Assembly: GCA_031423755.1 (NCBI GenBank)
Contig: JANPGC010000127.1
Location: 1 to 13,782 of the forward strand
Direction: 5' to 3'
Source of the DNA: JANMEX01 sp031423755
GTDB lineage: Bacteria > Pseudomonadota > Alphaproteobacteria > Rhizobiales > Rhizobiaceae
Length of the DNA: 13,782 bases
Position 1 is the first letter of the stretch; each line of letters starts with the position of its first letter. The notes beneath the pieces are model-generated. The model saw only the letters and a list, made by a program, of their open reading frames with translations, did not search any database and had not been told where the DNA came from. Positions 1 through 4,957 of this stretch are shown here, piece after piece. Both the position numbers and the translations under genes were made by a program.

Positions 1-100
1 AGAGGGGACTGCGGCTGGCCATGGTCAACATCGCAAACATCATGGCGACAATCTTGTGGAGCGCCTCGCTGTTCCGCTCGATTGCCCTGTTCCAGTCCAT
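1..100 (-). CDS. Conserved hypothetical protein, N-terminal fragment (cut by window start)
   Basis: Read on the minus strand from an ATG at 98-100, the frame stays open to the window edge and gives 33 codons beginning MDWNRAIERNSEAL. From memory, this start resembles a group of Rhizobiales proteins of unknown function that begin MDWN-AIE-N-EAL and continue with a short hydrophobic stretch; here it is followed by KIVAMMFAMLTMA, which could be the start of a membrane segment. An AAGG/AGGCAGG stretch lies just upstream. Only the N-terminus is present, so no function can be assigned. It could be a chance frame, but the amphipathic-then-hydrophobic start and the resemblance make a real gene the better reading. 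Confidence 0.5.
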   Translation of the reverse strand, partial: MDWNRAIERNSEALHKIVAMMFAMLTMASRSPL

Positions 101-173
101 CCTGCCTGCCAGCCTTGCCTCGTGCGCGCCGGAATTGACGCAGCGGCATTGTAGGATCGGGTGAAATTGGTGT

Positions 174-204
174 GGATAAAGATTCTGCTCGATGCTCGAG
201 AATC
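174..204 (-). terminator. Probable terminator of the GcvA-like LysR gene
   Basis: The arms GATTCT (181-186) and AGAATC (199-204) form a 6-bp stem. Inside it a CGA/TCG stem closes on a 3-nt loop. On the minus strand the hairpin is followed by TTTATCC (180-174). It lies about 58 nt past the stop codon of the regulator at 263. The T-tract is short, so termination may be weak. Confidence 0.4.
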
Positions 205-262
205 GGGAAAATTGACTCTCACCGAAGACTTTGCGTCAGGCGCCCCGGCGCGCGTTCTGCTC

Positions 263-1180
263 TCAATCCTCCGGCCTTGCACACTCGGCCAGCATCCAGT
301 CTCGGAATGCCGTGACGCGCCGGTCTGAGGCTGTCGTTTCCGGATAGACCAGATGATAGGCATATTCCGGCGCAGCCTTGATGCTGAGCTCGAAGGGCCG
401 CACCAGCCGGCCTTCCGAGAGATCATTGGCAACCATTGCAAAATCCGCGAGTGCCACGGCGTCGCCGGCCATGGCCGCGTCCACAGCGTTGGACGAGGCT
501 TCGAAAACGATGGTGTTGCTGTCGTCAAAGTCATCGATGCCTGCCGCTGCCATCCACATGCGCCAGTTTGGCCATGTGACGCCCTGCCGTGACCACTCGA
601 TGTGAGCAAGCGTATGGTGCATAAGGTCACGCGGCTCCCTGAGCGGTTTGCCGGAGGTGAGAAGGCGCGGGCTGCAGACTGGCACGATGATGTTGTCGAA
701 AAGCCGGTTGGCAGCGAGGCCGGGGTATTTGCCGGAGCCGAAGCGGATGGCGATGTCTATGTCATCGACGTCAAAATCGCGCACTTCGTAAGCGATGTCG
801 AACCTGAGGTCGATATCGGGATTGGATTTGCGGAACCGCTCGACGCGCCGCATCAGCCATTTGGTCGCAAAATGTGGATCGGCGGTCACTTTCAGCTGCG
901 CCGTGCCGCGCGACGCCTTTTGCGCCTTTGAGACTGCGCGGTGCATGACATCCAGCGCATCCGCCGCCGCATCGCACAGGATGACGCCGGGCTCGGTCAG
1001 GCGGATGGTGCGGCTGGTGCGTGTGAAAAGCTTGACGCCAAGCTGGTCCTCGATCTCCTTGATCTTAAAACTCACGGCTGCAGGCGTCAAGCCCAGCTCA
1101 TCGGCAGCGCGGGTGAAGTTGAGATGTTTACCCGCCGCCAAGAGTGTCCGAAGTGCGCGTGTGCCAGGTACAAGCCGCAT
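263..1180 (-). CDS. LysR-family transcriptional regulator, GcvA-like
   Basis: A 305-residue protein of normal LysR length. The winged helix-turn-helix lies at about residues 8-66, with the typical stretches FTRAADELGLTPAAVSFKIK and LEDQLGVKLF-like EIEDQLGVKLFTRTSR. The rest is the periplasmic-binding-like effector domain (about 92-300), with PDIDLRFDI and DIDIAIRFGSGKYPGL, the latter a hallmark of the GcvA/AmpR-type branch. It is a cytoplasmic DNA-binding regulator; the ligand cannot be read from the sequence. It is divergent from the DUF1127 gene at 1308, and an ATC-N11-GAT dyad lies between them, so that gene and its own promoter are the likely targets. The ATG at 1180 is preferred because it directly precedes the HTH; its Shine-Dalgarno is weak (GAAG). 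Confidence 0.88.
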   Translation of the reverse strand: MRLVPGTRALRTLLAAGKHLNFTRAADELGLTPAAVSFKIKEIEDQLGVKLFTRTSRTIRLTEPGVILCDAAADALDVMHRAVSKAQKASRGTAQLKVTADPHFATKWLMRRVERFRKSNPDIDLRFDIAYEVRDFDVDDIDIAIRFGSGKYPGLAANRLFDNIIVPVCSPRLLTSGKPLREPRDLMHHTLAHIEWSRQGVTWPNWRMWMAAAGIDDFDDSNTIVFEASSNAVDAAMAGDAVALADFAMVANDLSEGRLVRPFELSIKAAPEYAYHLVYPETTASDRRVTAFRDWMLAECARPED

Positions 1181-1206
1181 TTTAACTTCAAGAAAAAATT
1201 ACTGAT

Positions 1207-1236
1207 GGAGAAAGAACTACTCGTTTCTCCTTTTTT
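1207..1236 (+). terminator. Hairpin plus T-tract with no upstream plus-strand gene
   Basis: The arms GGAGAAA (1207-1213) and TTTCTCC (1224-1230) are perfectly complementary across a 10-nt loop and are followed by six T residues (1231-1236). This is a textbook intrinsic terminator on the plus strand. It sits inside the divergent intergenic region, upstream of both neighbouring starts, where no plus-strand gene ends. It may end an antisense or small RNA, isolate the two promoters, or be an AT-rich operator. Confidence 0.45.
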
Positions 1237-1270
1237 GGTCAATCAGGCATCATCCAATCATCGAACAAAC

Positions 1271-1287
1271 ATCAAGCAAAACTTGAT
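1271..1287. promoter_or_regulatory. Candidate LysR binding site (ATC-N11-GAT dyad)
   Basis: ATCAAG (1271-1276) and CTTGAT (1282-1287) form a perfect inverted repeat around CAAAA, so the site reads ATC-N11-GAT with the T-N11-A core usual for LysR proteins. It lies 20 nt before the DUF1127 start and about 90 nt from the divergent LysR start, a suitable place for control by that regulator. Confidence 0.5.
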
Positions 1288-1307
1288 ATTGAAATTGGAG
1301 ATCCATC

Positions 1308-1574
1308 ATGTCCGTCCTCACTGTAGAGCACAAGTCACTGTCCCCGGACTGGCATTTGCCAGCGTTTCTCAAGCGCCTGTTTGCGGCAAAGGGTGCACAG
1401 GGGCGCCTGCATGCCAACCTGAAAGACCTGCCGGATTATCTGCTGCTGGATATTGGCGTCGATCCGCGCCAAGTGCCGATGGGCCTTGATGAGGCTATTG
1501 CAAGGCCGGACCTTGCCCATGGCGGCGTGGTGACGACCGGCTTTCGCACGGCTGCGCCGCCGCACACAGCATGA
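1308..1574 (+). CDS. Small DUF1127 (YjiS-like) protein
   Basis: An 88-residue protein with the arginine/leucine core of DUF1127 proteins at about residues 37-57 (LKDLPDYLLLDIGVDPRQVP), where LxDHLLRDIGL is the family pattern. The N-terminal part (PAFLKRLFAA) could be a short amphipathic helix. DUF1127 proteins are common in alphaproteobacteria; some influence RNA or phosphate/stress physiology, but no role can be assigned to this one. The start is supported by GGAG at 1297-1300, 7 nt before the ATG. The divergent GcvA-like LysR gene and the ATC-N11-GAT dyad suggest control by that regulator. The C-terminal tail after about residue 60 is Ala/Gly/Thr-rich and looks unstructured. Confidence 0.72.
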   Translation: MSVLTVEHKSLSPDWHLPAFLKRLFAAKGAQGRLHANLKDLPDYLLLDIGVDPRQVPMGLDEAIARPDLAHGGVVTTGFRTAAPPHTA

Positions 1575-1581
1575 TTGCGCC

Positions 1582-1600
1582 TGTCCTTTTGGTCAGGACA
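1582..1600 (+). terminator. Weak hairpin after the DUF1127 gene
   Basis: TGTCCT (1582-1587) pairs with AGGACA (1595-1600) across a 7-nt loop, starting 8 nt past the stop codon. No T-tract follows, so it is only a candidate terminator or mRNA 3' stabiliser. Confidence 0.3.
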
Positions 1601-1679
1601 AAGCAGCTCTCATTTGCGCTTCACTCTCCGTCGTGACGAACGTCAATATCTGTTGCGGTCATGCGGAAGGTTCGGGCTT

Positions 1680-3791
1680 TCAACGGTGTAGGGACATGCC
1701 AAAGCATATTCCGCGAATCCAGCATCTGTGACAGGCAGGGTCCGGACCCGTCACCCCAAGGCGGGTCCGGACTTTACTCACGTTTGATCGTCTATGTGTG
1801 ATCGTGCCGGTCGGATCAACGGTGACGGCCCGCGCATTGCATTTCTGCAGGCTCTTTGCCGCGAATGCGCGTGGTTTGTGTGCGGCTTCGTCATCGTCGC
1901 CTGGCACGGGGTCCGTGCTGCAATCAAAATTGCGCGCCAGATGCACCGTGCCTGCCGCGCCGCCGAGCCTGATCACGGTCATGATTTCGGGCCGGCCGTC
2001 AGCCTGGATGATCTCCACCATGTCGCCCTTGTGCAGGCGCATGACCAGTTTGCCGCCAACGCGCGCGCGCTCCCATTCCGGCTGCCAGCCGCGCCGGGAG
2101 ATGGCATCGCGCGTTGCTCCATAGGCTTGCCACGCACCATCGCGCATTTGCACAATGTCCAGGTGGTGATTGTCGAACGGCAGCACAGCAGATGCCGGCC
2201 GACCCTCCTTCTGAGGCACGTCAATGGCTCCATTGGCCTTGTGGACGACTTTCACCCGTTTGGTCCGCGCAAATACCGAGGCCAAATCGTCCAGGCGTGA
2301 GGTGTCCATGGCGGCCAGCCGTTTGCGCAATCCTTCATCGGCCACACGCCGAAGCATTGGCCTCGTCAACTCGCCCACCGGCTTTCGCGCGCAGACATGG
2401 GATTGCGGATCAAAGCCGGACTGAACGGATGGTCTGCCGTAACGCGTGTCGTCGTGCAGTTGACCGCTCTTCTTTTGCTCAGGTTTGGTTGAGACGACCA
2501 GTCTTTCTGTTACTGCATTGATCCGGGATAGAAATTCCGCGTCCGGCGGGTGACAGTTGTTCGTTTGGTCCTGCACAACTGCGATCAAGATTGCATCCAC
2601 AGCATGATGTCGCAGGTCCGAGCGATTTTTGAGTATCCCCTTTTCCAGCCACGCCTGACGCGCCAGCGCCACCTTTCGCGGCGACACCAGCTTGATGTCG
2701 ATACAGCCGCCCTGTGCGTTCAGAAACTCCAGCGCCAGCGTGACTGACTGGCGCAAAGCGTCACGGTCGGCCACATCCACCCTGTCCCTCAGGTGCCGCG
2801 ACGCATGCCCAGCGGCTGACACCGCTGCACCGCGGGACGCGCCTTTTTCGCGGTTGGCATCAGCCAGGCACAGCGCAAGATTGTGCCTGCCGCCCGCGCC
2901 ATTGCGTGCCACCGGCACAATATGGTCGATCTCTATCATTGGCGAGAATGCTTCGGCAAAGCCGAACTGGCTGCCGCTCATCCGGCACACCGCAAGGTCT
3001 GTTGCCTCATCTGCTTGTTGCCGGAAAATCCGGGCCCGCAACAGGTTCTGCCGGGTCGGCGGCCGTGCGATGGAGGCCAGTTTTTCCGTCAAGTGAGCGC
3101 GTTCCTGCGCATTGACCGGCACCCTGTCAGACGCGGGCAGCGGCGCTTCCATGCGCACCGCCTGTGGCATCCCGAATTTGCGCACCAACGCGCGCCAGAG
3201 GACTTTGAACTGGCTTTCGGCAACGGCTGCCAACGGCGAGACCGGCCTCGCACCGGCAGCCGACTTTTGCGGCGTCCTGCGGCGGAACATCACTTCGAGC
3301 AGATTTTTGCGGCACTCCGCTTGCCGCAGGCTGGCATGCCATTGCGCCTGGAACATCAATACGGCCTCGACAAAGCCGCGCACTGGTGTCTGGTCAGGCC
3401 CATAGGCTGCATCGCCCCGTTGCTTGTGGGCGTTGAACATGATTCGTACGAGCGCGTGCGCCGGCAATTCCCCTGTCAGCGAGAGCGAAAGCCAATGGCG
3501 CAGACATGTTCCGTCATCCTGTTCCCAATGGCGGTCTTGCGCATCAGACATCAACAGGCCGCATGCAACCAGCGCGTCTCGCAATTCCTTGCGCCGCAGC
3601 TTCATGCGCTGGCGCAGTTTCATGCGCTGCTCGGGCTTCAACCGCTGCCGCATCCGCTGCACCGCGCGGTGACGCGACAACGCAAACAGCCGGACGCCGG
3701 CCGCCACGATTTCGGCTTTGCCCGCTCCGACATCAAGCACCGCCCAGCCGATGGCCGACGTTCCGGGATCAAACGCAAAGATCCGTTGCAT
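1680..3791 (-). CDS. Stand-alone compact Cas9-like RuvC/HNH nuclease lacking most of the REC lobe
   Basis: A 703-residue Cas9 homologue. RuvC-I is FAFDPGTSAIGWAV with Asp8. An Arg/Lys bridge helix spans about 36-72. A short REC remnant (about 75-205) keeps a KQRG motif at 123-126 and FRRRTPQK. RuvC-II is VRMEAPL with Glu215. HNH spans about 255-320 (EIDHIVP with Asp289/His290, Asn304, Asn313). RuvC-III is RSDLRHHAVDA with His396 and Asp399. The C-terminal 300 residues carry the type II-C landmarks GQLHDDTRYG (443-452), PFDNHHLDI (538-546) and LHKGDMVEI (586-594). All expected catalytic residues are present, so RNA-guided DNA cutting is plausible but inferred. RuvC-I to RuvC-II is only about 207 residues, against roughly 490 in Neisseria Cas9 from memory, so the loss falls on REC. 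The N-terminus does not resemble the PLMP domain of IscB. The ATG at 3791 follows GAAAGGA; a TTG 33 nt upstream adds nothing Cas9-like. No adaptation genes or array are nearby. Confidence 0.9.
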   Translation of the reverse strand: MQRIFAFDPGTSAIGWAVLDVGAGKAEIVAAGVRLFALSRHRAVQRMRQRLKPEQRMKLRQRMKLRRKELRDALVACGLLMSDAQDRHWEQDDGTCLRHWLSLSLTGELPAHALVRIMFNAHKQRGDAAYGPDQTPVRGFVEAVLMFQAQWHASLRQAECRKNLLEVMFRRRTPQKSAAGARPVSPLAAVAESQFKVLWRALVRKFGMPQAVRMEAPLPASDRVPVNAQERAHLTEKLASIARPPTRQNLLRARIFRQQADEATDLAVCRMSGSQFGFAEAFSPMIEIDHIVPVARNGAGGRHNLALCLADANREKGASRGAAVSAAGHASRHLRDRVDVADRDALRQSVTLALEFLNAQGGCIDIKLVSPRKVALARQAWLEKGILKNRSDLRHHAVDAILIAVVQDQTNNCHPPDAEFLSRINAVTERLVVSTKPEQKKSGQLHDDTRYGRPSVQSGFDPQSHVCARKPVGELTRPMLRRVADEGLRKRLAAMDTSRLDDLASVFARTKRVKVVHKANGAIDVPQKEGRPASAVLPFDNHHLDIVQMRDGAWQAYGATRDAISRRGWQPEWERARVGGKLVMRLHKGDMVEIIQADGRPEIMTVIRLGGAAGTVHLARNFDCSTDPVPGDDDEAAHKPRAFAAKSLQKCNARAVTVDPTGTITHRRSNVSKVRTRLGVTGPDPACHRCWIRGICFGMSLHR
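1740..1772. repeat. Perfect 11-bp-arm hairpin inside the 3' end of the Cas9-like gene
   Basis: GTCCGGACCCG (1740-1750) and its exact reverse complement CGGGTCCGGAC (1762-1772) flank an 11-nt loop. On the plus strand it is followed by TTTACTC, on the minus strand by no T-tract. The Cas9-like frame reads through it and encodes KVRTRLGVTGPDP in its C-terminal tail. It looks like a terminator or intergenic repeat element that has become coding. Confidence 0.65.
3594..3629 (-). repeat. 18-bp tandem duplication in the bridge-helix coding region
   Basis: Two adjacent 18-nt units (3612-3629 and 3594-3611 on the minus strand) match at 16 of 18 positions and each encode QRMKLR (residues 55-60 and 61-66). 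A related QRMRQR lies at 45-50. The basic bridge helix appears to have been lengthened by duplication. Confidence 0.7.
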
Positions 3792-3931
3792 AGTCCTTTC
3801 GCACTCCGGCTTAGTTAAGCTCAAATGCTTTGATTCAACTCAGCGTTTTGGCAAGTTGTTTCCGTCATCTTGGTAAAGTTGAAGCCCGGACCGGTCCGCT
3901 TTCCGTGAACCCGGTCTTGCACCATAGCCGA
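3792..3931 (-). ncRNA. Structured leader of the Cas9-like gene: candidate guide RNA or control element
   Basis: The minus strand upstream of the Cas9-like start holds several complementary segments. UUCAACU (3883-3877) can pair with AGUUGAA (3840-3834) over a 36-nt interval that contains a smaller CAAG/CUUG stem. The same AGUUGA can instead pair with UUAACU (3818-3813), enclosing the hairpin UCAAA-GCA-UUUGA (3833-3821). Further upstream is a GGACCGGTCC palindrome (3888-3897). The two AGUUGA pairings exclude each other. IscB omega-RNAs lie directly upstream of their nuclease gene, which makes this position suggestive. No promoter or RNA boundary can be proved from sequence; an operator of dyad symmetry is the main alternative. 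Confidence 0.35.
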
Positions 3932-3954
3932 GGGGCGGGCTCCGGTCCGCCCCG
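3932..3954 (-). terminator. GC-rich hairpin after the second LysR gene
   Basis: On the minus strand GGGGCGG and CCGCCCC form a 7-bp stem about 9 nt past the LysR stop at 3963. There is no clear T-tract afterwards. It probably ends or stabilises the LysR transcript and separates it from the Cas9-like gene read in the same direction. Confidence 0.45.
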
Positions 3955-3962
3955 AGTGGTAT

Positions 3963-4844
3963 TCACGCAAAGATGCCGCGTTCCTGCTCGACCAGACTTT
4001 GGATGAATTTCACCACCGTTTCGATGCGGCGCAGCGAGCGCATGCTCTCGTGATAAACGGTGAAATAGGCGCGGCGGATCTGGCGCTCCGGCATGACCGG
4101 GACAAGATCATCATGGGTGCGGGCGATGAAGGCATGAAGGATGCCGATGCCAGCGCCAGAGCGCACGGCCTCGGTCTGGCCGAGCGCAGACGAGACCGCG
4201 AAACGGGGCCGGAAGTCGCGCGAAATTTCGCCCGCGTAGGCGAGCGAGGGCGAGGCGAGAAGGTCCTCGACATAGCCGATAAGCCGGTGCCGCGCCAAAT
4301 TTTCGACGGTGTCTGGCATGCCGTTTTCCTCGATGTATTTTTTCGAAGCATAGAGGCCGAGCCGGTAGTCCACCAGCCTTGATGCCACCAGCCGGCCTTG
4401 CTCCGGCCGTTCAACCGTCACGGCAATATCGGCTTCACGGCGCGAGAGGGAGAATGTGCGCGGCACCGGCACAAGTTCAATCGTCAGGTCAGGATGCTGG
4501 CGGGTGAGTTCGCCAAGCCTCGGCGCCAGAAACGCGACGCCGAAACCATCCGGCGCGCCGACGCGCACGGTGCCGGAAATTGACACCGAGGCTTCGCCGA
4601 CCGCCGCGCGCGCGCCGACCATTTCGGCCTCCATCCGCTCTGCTGCCAGCAGGAATTCCTCGCCAGCACGGGTGAGTTCCGTGCCGGAGGGCCGCCGTGT
4701 CAGAAGCTGGGCCCGCAGATCCTGCTCCAGCGATGTCAACCGGCGTGCGACCGTCGCGTGGTTCAGGCCGAGTCGCTTGGCCGCGCCGAGGATCTGGCCT
4801 GAGCGGGCGACGGCGAGGAATATGCGGACATCATCCCAGTTCAT
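3963..4844 (-). CDS. LysR-family regulator divergent from mmsA
   Basis: A 293-residue LysR protein. The N-terminus MNWDDVRIFLAVARSGQILG and the HTH at about 17-37 (AAKRLGLNHATVARRL) belong to the branch that starts (M)-W-D-RxFLAVAR-GS; the effector domain runs from about 90 to 285, with RVGAPDGFGVAFLAPRL and DIAVTVERPEQGRL. It acts in the cytoplasm as a DNA-binding regulator. It is divergent from mmsA with a 110-nt shared promoter region that carries nested palindromes, so it very probably controls mmsA and itself; the inducer could be an intermediate of valine or inositol breakdown, but this is inference. The ATG at 4844 follows GAGG at a suitable distance. The gene points toward the Cas9-like gene in the same direction, separated by a hairpin. 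Confidence 0.88.
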   Translation of the reverse strand: MNWDDVRIFLAVARSGQILGAAKRLGLNHATVARRLTSLEQDLRAQLLTRRPSGTELTRAGEEFLLAAERMEAEMVGARAAVGEASVSISGTVRVGAPDGFGVAFLAPRLGELTRQHPDLTIELVPVPRTFSLSRREADIAVTVERPEQGRLVASRLVDYRLGLYASKKYIEENGMPDTVENLARHRLIGYVEDLLASPSLAYAGEISRDFRPRFAVSSALGQTEAVRSGAGIGILHAFIARTHDDLVPVMPERQIRRAYFTVYHESMRSLRRIETVVKFIQSLVEQERGIFA

Positions 4845-4883
4845 TTCGGCCTCATGGTGCAGACTTTAATTTTCGCACAATAG

Positions 4884-4925
4884 ATGCGCTAATCCTCGCA
4901 TTGCAATGCAAATTTTATAGCGCAT
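4884..4925. promoter_or_regulatory. Nested palindromes between LysR and mmsA
   Basis: ATGCGCTA (4884-4891) and TAGCGCAT (4918-4925) are exact reverse complements. Between them lies a perfect 12-bp palindrome, GCATTGCAATGC (4898-4909). The outer arms are centred 34 bp apart, about three helical turns, which would place two regulator dimers on the same face. It is the likely binding region of the divergent LysR protein. Confidence 0.5.
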
Positions 4926-4942
4926 AATTGGTCATCAAATCT

Positions 4943-4957
4943 GGAGGAAAGATCATG
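4943..4957 (+). promoter_or_regulatory. Ribosome binding site that decides the mmsA start
   Basis: GGAGG (4943-4947) lies 7 nt before the ATG at 4955. An in-frame TTG at 4928 has no such site, so translation begins at 4955. Confidence 0.8.

Noticed and set aside
40..630. Minus-strand open frame of 196 codons overlapping the first LysR gene
   Set aside because: It runs in another frame through the LysR coding sequence and has shadow-like composition.
1709..1719. Sequence TCCGCGAATCC shared by about 1710 and 8142
   Set aside because: Eleven bases with no extension on either side; too short in GC-rich DNA to claim a dispersed repeat.
2883..3818. Long plus-strand open frame of 311 codons opposite the Cas9-like gene
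   Set aside because: It is an antisense frame rich in Arg, His, Pro and Cys without motifs, caused by high GC content.
3792..3824. TTG start that would lengthen the Cas9-like protein by 11 residues
   Set aside because: The ATG at 3791 has a GAAAGGA site just before it and is followed directly by the RuvC-I strand, as in Cas9 proteins; the added residues match nothing.
1680..3962. Transposon ends or target-site duplications around the Cas9-like gene, as expected for IscB-type elements
   Set aside because: The flanking hairpins at 1740-1772 and 3932-3954 differ from each other in sequence, and I found no matching terminal repeats or adjacent transposase.
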